Of a stretch of DNA of 8,252 nucleotides, positions 1-5,247 are shown piece after piece. The translations under genes were made by a program, and so were the position numbers. The notes below the pieces were generated by a model. That model was not told where the DNA came from. It saw only the letters and a program-made list of their open reading frames with translations, and searched no databases. Every line of letters starts with the position of its first letter. Within the stretch, counting starts at the first letter, position 1. The stretch is from Kouleothrix aurantiaca (GTDB taxonomy: Bacteria; Chloroflexota; Chloroflexia; Chloroflexales; Roseiflexaceae): positions 1 to 8,252 of the forward strand of contig LJCR01000072.1 in the NCBI GenBank assembly GCA_001399705.1, written 5' to 3'.

Positions 1-2
1 GC

Positions 3-581
3 ACAAGCAGGCAGTTCGGCGAACACCGCGCCGCGATGGCCCGGCACCCGGCCTGGCGCCAACTCGTCCGCACTGCTCATCTCGACCCCGACCCAGAGCG
101 GCTGCATCCAGTGTTTGGTGTGATTGTCCCGGGCAGCAACTTAATCCGAATCGACCAGCGGCTGTGGCAGGCACACATTTACTACCGGTTGATTCACAAT
201 CAACCGCAGCGCAAACGCGACTCGGTGTGGATAGGCAGCTTCCTCCGGCAGACGTTTGGCGACGCCTGCGACCCGAGGCTCAATACCGAGTGGATCAGTG
301 AGTATTTCCTCCAGTACCTCGCGAACCTGGGCATTCTGAAGCGACAGCACCAGCACTACATTGTCGTCAAGAATATCCGGCCCGAATGTCCATGCACGCT
401 GCGAATTGAAGCGTACAAAGCCTTGAACCACTGGCATGCCGACCGGCACCTGGCGCGGTACGTCGTCAAAGACCTCCCGCAGCTCGAACCCGAACAGCTC
501 GTCGGTTCTCCACCTGACGGTCACTTATCGCTCTGGGATCGTCCCTGTCCTTTCGCCTGCGACTGGCGCTCCAGCGACTGA
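3..581 (+). CDS. Unknown protein with possible winged-helix-like segment (5' end cut by window)
   Basis: The frame is open from the first bases of the window. The first in-frame ATG is at 36, but no SD precedes it, so the true start probably lies upstream. From that ATG the product would be 181 aa. Residues 85-112 (from ATG 36) read as a helix ending in LGILKRQ followed by HYIVVKN, which resembles the last helix and beta wing of a winged-helix fold. An Arg-rich helix (QPQRKR) and several Trp and Tyr residues precede it. The tail is Pro-rich and has Cys at 118, 120, 171 and 175. The aromatic-rich composition supports this strand over the 127-aa antisense frame. The gene converges on the methyltransferase-like gene at 626, and I see no terminator in the 44 bases between them. 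A DNA-binding role is inference. I do not recognise the family. Confidence 0.6.
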   Translation, partial: TSRQFGEHRAAMARHPAWRQLVRTAHLDPDPERLHPVFGVIVPGSNLIRIDQRLWQAHIYYRLIHNQPQRKRDSVWIGSFLRQTFGDACDPRLNTEWISEYFLQYLANLGILKRQHQHYIVVKNIRPECPCTLRIEAYKALNHWHADRHLARYVVKDLPQLEPEQLVGSPPDGHLSLWDRPCPFACDWRSSD

Positions 582-625
582 TCCCATCACAGCCACAAAA
601 CACAAACAGGCTGCCGGCCGAACAA

Positions 626-1306
626 TCATCCGCGATCCCGTAACCGCCGTGCGCTGTGCTCCTTCCCTGCAACCACGTTGCCGCCGCGCATCCACACGCT
701 CATCCGGTCCTTCATGCCGAACCAGCGCGGAAGCTCGTACACCTCTTCCAGCTCCCAACTCTCCTCCAGCGCAGCGAAAAACGCCTCGTCGGCGGCCGTC
801 TTCGGGTTCCACTCGCCGATAAAGATCACGCACTGGCCCTGGTACGCCGCGAGCGCATCTGCGGCCATCGGGTCGCCCGGCGGCGGCCAGCACAGAAACA
901 GCGCTCGATCGGAGTGGCGGGCGGCCTGCTCGGGCCCGCCGATGAGCACCTCGGACCAGATCACCCCTACGGCCAGGTCGTTCCGATGAAACTCATTGGA
1001 ATGGGTGTCGTCCAGCGGCGGATTGGCGTCGAAGGCCAGCACGTCTACGCCGCGCTGGCGGAGAAGGTAGATCCAGTAACCCGTGCCGGCCCCGATCTCC
1101 ACGATCGGCGCCCGAGCAGCCAGCAGATCCAGGGCGGTATCGTCGGGGATCGCGTAGGAGTAGCGCACGGTGCCAATCGGCCGGGCGAGCGCCCAGCCAA
1201 GAATTTGCATCATCGACGACGCGTCGATCTGCCCGTCGCTTTCTTTGGGGATTGTCAGAGCCGCGAACGCATACTGCTGTGCGAATTGGAGGTACTCATT
1301 CATCAC
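626..1306 (-). CDS. SAM-dependent methyltransferase-fold protein
   Basis: 226 aa from GTG at 1306; an ATG directly follows at 1303 and is an equally good start. No strong SD is visible for either. Residues 68-78 (IVEIGAGTGYW) match methyltransferase motif I, the SAM-binding Gly loop, and FDANP at 92-96 supplies the acidic residue expected at the end of beta 2. LFLCWPPP at 136-143 sits where motif IV would be, followed by GDPMA and a predicted strand (CVIFIGEW). The C-terminal part (LPRWFGMKDRMSVWMR) resembles conserved stand-alone Rossmann methyltransferase-like proteins of unassigned substrate. No target-recognition domain is seen, so the substrate is unknown. It lacks a DNA-methylase NPPY motif. 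The gene is a single unit, convergent with the gene to its left, with a strong hairpin 42 bases upstream of its start. Confidence 0.8.
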   Translation of the reverse strand: MMNEYLQFAQQYAFAALTIPKESDGQIDASSMMQILGWALARPIGTVRYSYAIPDDTALDLLAARAPIVEIGAGTGYWIYLLRQRGVDVLAFDANPPLDDTHSNEFHRNDLAVGVIWSEVLIGGPEQAARHSDRALFLCWPPPGDPMAADALAAYQGQCVIFIGEWNPKTAADEAFFAALEESWELEEVYELPRWFGMKDRMSVWMRGGNVVAGKEHSARRLRDRG

Positions 1307-1347
1307 GACGGATGCTCGCTAGTAGCGCACACAGCGCGCCGCGACAT

Positions 1348-1381
1348 GAGCAGCGCCCCCGCTGGCGCGGGGGCGCTGCTC
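1348..1381. repeat. Perfect 15-bp GC-rich inverted repeat (hairpin)
   Basis: Arms 1348-1362 and 1367-1381 are exact reverse complements separated by a 4-base loop (TGGC). No T run follows on either strand, so this is not a canonical intrinsic terminator. It lies 42 bases upstream of the methyltransferase-like gene start and would fall in its 5' leader if the promoter is further upstream. A barrier, attenuator or mRNA-stability element is possible. Confidence 0.75.
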
Positions 1382-1700
1382 GCGACGCGACTCGCGCGTC
1401 AGATGACGGCCCAATCGTCATTCCTCGTCTTGCTGTCTTTCCACACCAGTCGACGAAAGGTGTGTTGCCGAACCGATGGCTCTACGGCTTACAACAGCGT
1501 TTACCGCCCGGGCCATTGGTAGCGCCAACCTAAGTCATCTCATACGGGCTGGCACCGCGGAGGGGTGCGAGGTACTCACCCGCGGACAGTATAGCACGGC
1601 CTCGCCGCGCCGTCGAGTTGTCTTATCCAAATATTTCATCCGGCTTACTGAAACTGTTCTGCAAAACTGTCTGGGAATGACCAGAGAGGGGGCTATCTAT
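1382..1700. other. Intergenic stretch, no supported gene
   Basis: No convincing gene lies here. A 75-aa open frame from ATG 1476 has no SD and an unremarkable composition. Around 1554-1591 there are two CCGCGG sites flanking a short GGGTG/CACCC stem. The stretch 1619-1640 is locally AT-rich. I cannot place a credible -35/-10 pair, although a promoter for the small membrane protein gene at 1781 should lie in this stretch or just after it. Confidence 0.4.
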
Positions 1701-1701
1701 T

Positions 1702-1727
1702 AGTGAGACCTGAAAAAAGGTCTCGCT
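1702..1727 (+). promoter_or_regulatory. Leader hairpin 1, able to pair with the downstream SD
   Basis: GAGACC (1705-1710) pairs with GGTCTC (1719-1724) around an A-rich loop, and the stem extends to 9 bp with one G-U pair. The same strand AGACCT (1706-1711) is also complementary to AGGTCT at 1772-1777, which is part of the SD of the 63-aa gene. The two pairings are mutually exclusive. Use as a switch is inference. Confidence 0.4.
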
Positions 1728-1735
1728 GTACTCGC

Positions 1736-1763
1736 AGGCGCGCGGCTTCGGCCGGGCGCCTTT
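1736..1763 (+). promoter_or_regulatory. Leader hairpin 2 with C(UUCG)G tetraloop
   Basis: AGGCGC (1736-1741) pairs with GCGCCT (1756-1761), then a G-G mismatch, then CGGC-TTCG-GCCG closes the tip at 1743-1754. C(UUCG)G is an unusually stable tetraloop. A short TTT run (1761-1763) follows, so it could act as a weak attenuator. It ends 6 bases before the SD of the small membrane protein gene. Confidence 0.5.
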
Positions 1764-1769
1764 ATCGTT

Positions 1770-1775
1770 GGAGGT
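1770..1775 (+). promoter_or_regulatory. Ribosome binding site that fixes the start at 1781
   Basis: GGAGGT lies 5 bases before ATG 1781. This rules out the longer in-frame GTG start at 1703, whose extra 26 codons are Arg-rich and coincide with the two leader hairpins. Confidence 0.8.
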
Positions 1776-1780
1776 CTGAA

Positions 1781-1972
1781 ATGAACCAGAACCATCCCGG
1801 CACCGACTCCACCCTTCGCCTGGCGCTGGCGCTCATCATCGTCGGCTTTACCATCGTGCTCGGCGTACTCAGCCTGTTCCACGCGGCGGCCTTCCCCGTC
1901 TTCAGCGCGATGCTGACGCCCATGGGCATCGTGTTGGGGTATTACTTTTTGCGAAAGGAGCGGCAACAGTGA
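1781..1972 (+). CDS. Small two-helix membrane protein (63 aa)
   Basis: The ATG is preceded by a strong SD (GGAGGT, 5-base spacing). After a polar N-terminus of about 11 residues, two hydrophobic segments follow, roughly residues 12-33 and 36-56, joined by a short turn. The C-terminus is basic (RKERQQ), so by the positive-inside rule the tail is probably cytoplasmic. No catalytic motif is seen. The size and topology fit small membrane proteins such as holin-like or accessory subunits, but nothing in the sequence picks one. It is monocistronic: a structured leader with two hairpins precedes it and an intrinsic terminator follows 30 bases after the stop. Its tandem hairpins suggest post-transcriptional control. 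I do not recognise the family. Confidence 0.75.
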   Translation: MNQNHPGTDSTLRLALALIIVGFTIVLGVLSLFHAAAFPVFSAMLTPMGIVLGYYFLRKERQQ

Positions 1973-2002
1973 GCGCGCCACACGGGTCGACGGAAATGCC
2001 GA

Positions 2003-2040
2003 AAACGCCCTTGCGTTAAGCGCGAGGGCGTTTCTTGTTG
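2003..2040. terminator. Bidirectional rho-independent terminator
   Basis: AAACGCCCT (2003-2011) pairs with AGGGCGTTT (2025-2033), and the stem extends inward by four pairs (one G-U) to a 5-base TTAAG loop. On the plus strand it is followed by TTTCTTGTT; on the minus strand by a TTTT tract. It lies between the convergent 63-aa gene and the HU-like gene and can end both transcripts. Confidence 0.85.
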
Positions 2041-2078
2041 GAGCGGGTGGCCTCCCAGCCCAACTCGGCCCCGTTCCG

Positions 2079-2113
2079 CAGCGGCCGCGACTTATTTTGA
2101 GCCGCGGCCGCTG
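2079..2113 (-). repeat. 11-bp hairpin over the HU stop codon
   Basis: Arms 2079-2089 and 2103-2113 are perfect reverse complements (GCGGCCGC core) with a 13-base loop containing the TAA stop of the HU-like gene. No U tract follows on the minus strand, so it is more likely a 3'-end stability or pausing element than a terminator. Confidence 0.55.
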
Positions 2114-2412
2114 ACCGCATCTTTGAATATGCTTCCAGCTGTGAACCGGACCACGTTTGCCGCAGGAATCGTGATGGGCTGGCGCGTGCGGATATTGGTC
2201 CCCTGGCGCTCCGCGCGCGTCGAGCGCCTGAACGTGCCAAAGCCTGTCAGAGTTACGTTCTGCCCGCTCGCGACCCGCTCCTGGATGGCCTTGAGCGTCG
2301 CGTCGATCACAGCGCCGACCTGCTGCTGCGAGAGGCCCGAAACGCGGCCGGCGACATCCTTGACCAGCGTCTGCTTGCCGTAGATAGCCTTGGTTTCGTT
2401 CTGCTCGGTCAT
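2092..2412 (-). CDS. HU/IHF-family DNA-bending protein
   Basis: 106 aa from ATG 2412, chosen over the upstream in-frame ATG at 2436 because a GGAGGT SD lies 7 bases before it. Members of this family bind DNA as dimers, bend it and compact the nucleoid. Residues 11-55 form the two-helix dimerisation part. GFGTF at 57-61 is the conserved turn into the beta sheet. The DNA-wrapping arm is GTNIRTRQPITIPA at 71-84, and the closing strand and helix are VVRF...FKDAV at 87-100. In HU the arm tip normally reads RNPxT, with the Pro intercalating in DNA; here that position is Ile74, and a Pro appears five residues later at 79. There are short extra tails at both ends compared with the usual 90 aa. The gene is monocistronic. 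Whether it is the housekeeping HU or an accessory copy is unknown. Confidence 0.93.
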   Translation of the reverse strand: MTEQNETKAIYGKQTLVKDVAGRVSGLSQQQVGAVIDATLKAIQERVASGQNVTLTGFGTFRRSTRAERQGTNIRTRQPITIPAANVVRFTAGSIFKDAVSGRGSK

Positions 2413-2419
2413 CCTTGAC

Positions 2420-2425
2420 ACCTCC
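2420..2425 (-). promoter_or_regulatory. Ribosome binding site of the HU-like gene
   Basis: On the minus strand GGAGGT stands 7 bases before ATG 2412 and overlaps nothing else. It decides the start codon. Confidence 0.8.
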
Positions 2426-2465
2426 ATATTATTCATGCCCGCTCTGGTGCGGCTTCTTGGCAGAA

Positions 2466-2474
2466 ATCATACCA
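2466..2474 (-). promoter_or_regulatory. Candidate extended -10 promoter of the HU-like gene
   Basis: The minus strand reads TGGTATGAT, a TGn extension plus a -10 box close to TATAAT, about 54 bases upstream of the HU-like start. No good -35 box lies at 17 bases. A TTGACA at 2480-2485 is only 8 bases away and cannot pair with it as a -35. Confidence 0.4.
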
Positions 2475-2600
2475 CCAGGTGTCAAGCGTTGGCAATGTGC
2501 GTGGTGTGCGAGGCATGCGCATTGCGGGTTCCGGCAGGCCAGAGTGCGAGAAGCGCGGCGAGCCAAGCGCGCTGGAGGGGAAAGAGTAGCGCTGAAATGG

Positions 2601-2642
2601 GACGACGGCGGGAGAAGGCAATTGCCTTCTCCCGCCGTCGTC
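2601..2642. repeat. Perfect 42-bp palindrome without spacer
   Basis: Bases 2601-2621 and 2622-2642 are exact reverse complements, centred on GCAATTGC. As RNA this is a long GC-rich hairpin. It lies 83 bases past the end of the minus-strand operon and upstream of the HU-like promoter, so it probably ends or insulates the operon transcript. No U tract follows on either strand. Confidence 0.85.
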
Positions 2643-2725
2643 GCTCGCAGGCTGACGCCCACCTATAGCCTAGCATGGCGCTCGGCGCAAGCCAAGTGGC
2701 CGTTTGCCCTCTTAATCGTGGTACC

Positions 2726-3163
2726 TCACGCCACGCCCGGCGGGTCAGTGTTCGGTGGCGTCCCACCAACCAGCATCGCGGTTCCGGCGCCCGGGCGCTC
2801 CAGCTCAATGGCGCGTAAAAACGCCGCCGACGCCAGCGAGCGGTCGCGCAAGAACGCCGCGTACATCGACTGCCAGCGCTCGGCCAGCGCCACCTCGTCG
2901 AGCCGTCGCAGCTCGGCCTGCGCGCGCGCGACGGCGCGCCGCTCGCGGTCAAACGCGCCTAGCGGAACTGCCACGAGCACCACCAGGCTGGCGACGATCA
3001 CCGCCAGGCTGGTGACAAACTGCCAGAGCGCGCCGGCAATGAAGGCCAGCGCCACTCCGAACAGCAGGCAGCCGATCGCGGCGGCGCAGGCGCGTTGCCG
3101 CCGCTGGCGCTGCCAGAAGCTCAGCAGGTCGAGTAGCGAGACAGTAGGCTGCATTGGCTGCAC
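2726..3163 (-). CDS. Membrane-anchored protein with helical hairpin and probable coiled coil
   Basis: 145 aa from GTG 3163, chosen because GGAGGA lies at 3173-3168 with 5-base spacing; a TTG at 3175 would overlap that SD, and the ATG at 3154 is too far from it. Two hydrophobic segments, about residues 26-47 and 50-70, form a membrane hairpin. The basic stretch before it (RQRRQR) and the charged segment after it suggest both ends are cytoplasmic. Residues 71-98 (DRERRAV...ELRRLDEV) have heptad-like spacing and may form a coiled coil. The last 20 residues are Gly/Pro-rich. It is the last gene of the minus-strand operon, 42 bases after the previous stop. It may anchor products of the preceding genes at the membrane, but that is inference. 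I do not recognise the family. Confidence 0.75.
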   Translation of the reverse strand: MQPMQPTVSLLDLLSFWQRQRRQRACAAAIGCLLFGVALAFIAGALWQFVTSLAVIVASLVVLVAVPLGAFDRERRAVARAQAELRRLDEVALAERWQSMYAAFLRDRSLASAAFLRAIELERPGAGTAMLVGGTPPNTDPPGVA

Positions 3164-3167
3164 GACA

Positions 3168-3173
3168 TCCTCC
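3168..3173 (-). promoter_or_regulatory. Ribosome binding site that fixes a GTG start
   Basis: GGAGGA on the minus strand lies 5 bases before GTG 3163. It shows that the TTG at 3175 is not the start of the membrane protein gene. Confidence 0.7.
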
Positions 3174-3205
3174 AAAACACGGCCGCGGCGCCGCAGCGGC
3201 TTCCC

Positions 3206-3736
3206 TTACGCGGTCAAAGCGTGTGCTTCTGCCGCCCTTAGGCCATCCAGAACCGCCTGGCGCAGCGCGGGGTCGTCGATGGGCGCGGCCAGCGCCTGGC
3301 GTGCTTTTGCCTTGGCACGCTCATCGTCGTCAAACGCGTCGCGGACAACCGCCAGCGCCAGTGGCAGCAGCGCCGCGGGCATACTGGCCGCGTGACGGCA
3401 GAGCAGCCGGCAGCAGTGCTCCGGCGGGAGGACATCGCTGACCTGGAGGATCGACAGCAGATCGTCCCAGATAGCTTGCTGCTCCGGCTCCGGCCCGATT
3501 GGCCCGAGCGCGCAGGCCACGCTGGCGGCCAGCTCCTGCACGCGCGGCCAAAGCGCGTCGAGGAGTGCCGTGCAGTCGGCGGGAACGCCCAGGCGCCCGG
3601 TCAGGGTCGCGATCCCCGTATCGTCGACCACAAGCAGCACCTCGTCCTCGGCGGTCATGAATACGCGCACCGGTGCGCCGACCTCTTCGCGCAGCGCGTC
3701 GCACAGCGCCCGGCTTGCAGTTTGCGGACTAACCAT
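3206..3736 (-). CDS. Unknown helical protein (176 aa)
   Basis: The start is placed at ATG 3736; an SD-like GGAG stands about 11 bases upstream. An in-frame ATG at 3766 (10 residues longer) lacks an SD, and the open frame up to 3859 has an unnatural Arg/Pro/Gly-rich composition. Residues 20-50 (APVRVFMTAEDEVLLVVDDTGIATLTGRLG) look like alternating beta strands. The rest is mainly helical, with a Cys cluster at 108-113 (HCCRLLC) and an acidic patch (FDDDER) at 135-140. No enzymatic motif is recognised. It lies in the operon between the third-frame stretch upstream and the membrane protein 42 bases downstream. It shares its reading frame with the 202-aa gene upstream, so a link through compensating frameshifts cannot be excluded. 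Confidence 0.7.
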   Translation of the reverse strand: MVSPQTASRALCDALREEVGAPVRVFMTAEDEVLLVVDDTGIATLTGRLGVPADCTALLDALWPRVQELAASVACALGPIGPEPEQQAIWDDLLSILQVSDVLPPEHCCRLLCRHAASMPAALLPLALAVVRDAFDDDERAKAKARQALAAPIDDPALRQAVLDGLRAAEAHALTA

Positions 3737-3966
3737 AGTAGCATTTTCTCCATTCGCGTTGAACATGGGCGAAGGCGCACCGGCGGGATCGGGACGGCGT
3801 AACCGCCGGCATCCCGGCGCAATTGCGCTTCCAGCCGCTCTGCCTGGGCAGCAGGCCATTCGCCAAATAGAAAGTATAGCGCCCGGCGGGTGGAGAAAAG
3901 ACCGAGGTCGATCGCAACTTGGTAGCAGATCGGCTGCGCGAATCGCGGTTTGAGCGCGGCCCGCAG
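3655..3966 (-). CDS. Coding-like stretch in a third frame without a normal start codon
   Basis: Between the stop of the 202-aa gene (3968) and ATG 3736 the minus strand has a frame that reads like real protein over about 65 codons, including PICYQVAIDLGLFSTRRALY, FLFGEWPAAQAERLEAQL and RRDAGGYAVPIPPVRL. About 70% of its third codon positions are G or C by hand count, like the neighbours. The frame is open from about 4059, but has no ATG, GTG or TTG before TTG 3822. The nearest possible start is CTG 3966, two bases inside the end of the previous gene. It ends at TGA 3655, overlapping the 176-aa gene by about 80 bases. It could be a short gene with a non-canonical start, a +1 frameshift extension of the 202-aa gene (a CCCCC run lies at 3992-3996), or the result of a sequence error. 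The competing frames here look like shadows. Confidence 0.4.
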   Translation of the reverse strand: MRAALKPRFAQPICYQVAIDLGLFSTRRALYFLFGEWPAAQAERLEAQLRRDAGGYAVPIPPVRLRPCSTRMEKMLLWLVRKLQAGRCATRCAKRSAHRCAYS

Positions 3967-3967
3967 A

Positions 3968-4576
3968 TTAGTGGACCGCGCCGGTAGGATCGGGGGTGAC
4001 GTCGATGATGTCCGCGCCGGCCTCGGCGAGCAGCGCGCGCGCCCCGAGCGGCGCGTTGGTCAGCAGGACAAAGCGGTTCGTGAAGTGATTGGCAGCTACA
4101 GCATTGGCCCAGATAAGCCGCCCATAGGCCAGCAGCGCGGCCGGCGGCTGCCAGCCAGGCGCCGTGTTGCCGTGGATGCACCAGCCATACACAACCCGGC
4201 GGTCGTCATCCCCGACCCAGTCGGCGGTGTCGATCGCCGGCTTCCACGGCGGTCGAACGTCGAGATAGCCGGTGATCGTCACGCCGATCCCCGCATCCTC
4301 AACCGCATCCGCACGCACCACGGCCACGGCAGGACTCCCAATGCCGTCTACGCCCGTCACAAGAAGAAAACCGGTCGAAGGCTCCTGGCCGGCTTTCAGG
4401 CGCTCGGCGACGGCGAGGTAGAACGCGAGCTGGTCGCGCCGCGCGCGGTCGCGCGCCTGGACAGCTTGGTGCTGGCGGAGGTCAGGCGAGGATTCGACCG
4501 CCTCGGCCCGCCTGATCTCACCATCCAGTCCATCGTGCTCCAGGCGCCAGCGGCGCAGAGTTTCCGCCAGGTCCAT
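3968..4576 (-). CDS. Unknown protein (202 aa)
   Basis: The start is ATG 4576, with GGGGGT 4 bases upstream. The open frame extends to 4867, but that part overlaps the preceding gene and is Arg/Ala-rich shadow sequence. Residues 1-65 are highly charged helices with a likely coiled-coil segment (LRQHQAVQARDRARRDQL). Residues 68-200 appear as an alpha/beta domain with strands GFLLVTGV, AVAVVRAD, GVTITGYLDV, RRVVYGWC, RFVLLTNA and ADIIDVTP. Trp residues and an acidic turn (DWVGDDDRR) are conspicuous. I see no Walker, nuclease or methylase motif and do not recognise the family. It follows the 212-aa gene by 32 bases. Its C-terminus may be altered, because a coding-like frame continues past its stop. 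Confidence 0.75.
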   Translation of the reverse strand: MDLAETLRRWRLEHDGLDGEIRRAEAVESSPDLRQHQAVQARDRARRDQLAFYLAVAERLKAGQEPSTGFLLVTGVDGIGSPAVAVVRADAVEDAGIGVTITGYLDVRPPWKPAIDTADWVGDDDRRVVYGWCIHGNTAPGWQPPAALLAYGRLIWANAVAANHFTNRFVLLTNAPLGARALLAEAGADIIDVTPDPTGAVH

Positions 4577-4608
4577 AATACCCCCAAATCGCGCCGGCGC
4601 GGCGGCTA

Positions 4609-5247
4609 TCAGCCCTGTTGAGCCGGCAGAAAGCCCAAGCCGAGCACACAATCGACAAGGTACGCCAGCGTCGCCTCGTCGTCGGGAAGACGTGCGAGCG
4701 GCCCATCGGATGCCTGCCGGGCCGCGCGAAGCGCCGGCACGATCGCCGCGCGGCGGGCGGCAAGCGGCACGAACGCATCGGCCAGATCCGGGCGATCGGC
4801 GAGGACGGCGCGCGCGACGCCGCGCACGGCATCCAGCACCGTGTCGTCGTGGACAAGCTGCTCCCACGCGCCGCCGCCGGCCGCGTTAGGCGCGACGACG
4901 CCCGCGGCGCGCAACTCGTCCCAGATCCGGTTCACAGCATCGGTTGGCACACGCGCCCAGTCGATTTTGGCGAGCAACCGGTGCTGCCTCTCGCAGCGCC
5001 GCGCCGCCGCGAACACGGGGTCGATCGCCTCGTAGCGCGCAACCAACTCGTCCGTCAGGCGCTCGATCCGCTCCTGACGCTGCTCGGGCGTGCCGTTGAT
5101 ACGCTGGCCATCTTTACTAAAGCGCGAGCCATCGCGAAGCACAACCTGGCCCGACGGAGTGACGCTCTCCACCTGCCCGACCCGCATAGCGGTACCGATG
5201 ATCACGCCAACCATCTGACCTCGCACAAAAGAAACAGCGTTCGTCAT
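4609..5247 (-). CDS. Unknown protein with N-terminal SH3/KOW-like beta segment (212 aa)
   Basis: The start at ATG 5247 has an AGGAGG SD with 7-base spacing, and the ATGA overlap with the previous stop implies translational coupling. Residues 18-50 (GTAMRVGQVESVTPSGQ, then VVLRDGSRFSKDGQRI) have the strand-turn-strand pattern seen in many small SH3/KOW-like modules of phage and accessory proteins, ending in a typical RFxKDGxxI. Residues 53-118 are helical and charged (ERIERLTDELVARYEAID). A Gly/Ala linker at 118-126 leads to a second helical domain rich in Ala, Arg and Leu. No catalytic residues can be assigned. A nucleic-acid or protein docking role for the N-terminal module is inference from its shape. 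Confidence 0.78.
   Translation of the reverse strand: MTNAVSFVRGQMVGVIIGTAMRVGQVESVTPSGQVVLRDGSRFSKDGQRINGTPEQRQERIERLTDELVARYEAIDPVFAAARRCERQHRLLAKIDWARVPTDAVNRIWDELRAAGVVAPNAAGGGAWEQLVHDDTVLDAVRGVARAVLADRPDLADAFVPLAARRAAIVPALRAARQASDGPLARLPDDEATLAYLVDCVLGLGFLPAQQG

Noticed and set aside
656..1522. 288-aa plus-strand frame antisense to the methyltransferase-like gene
   Set aside because: Arg/His/Pro-rich shadow composition and no SD, while the minus strand carries a clear SAM-binding motif.
1476..1703. 75-aa plus-strand frame
   Set aside because: No SD, no recognisable domain, and unlike the neighbouring genes in composition.
2466..2485. TTGACA and TATGAT as a standard promoter pair for the HU-like gene
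   Set aside because: They are only 8 bases apart; sigma-70 needs about 17. Only the extended -10 is kept as a candidate.
2415..3395. 326-aa plus-strand frame
   Set aside because: Ser/Arg/Ala low-complexity shadow that crosses the 42-bp palindrome and two minus-strand genes with good starts.
3729..4181. 150-aa minus-strand frame over the same region as the third-frame segment
   Set aside because: Ser/Arg/Cys-rich composition typical of a shadow; the frame starting near 3966 looks more like protein.
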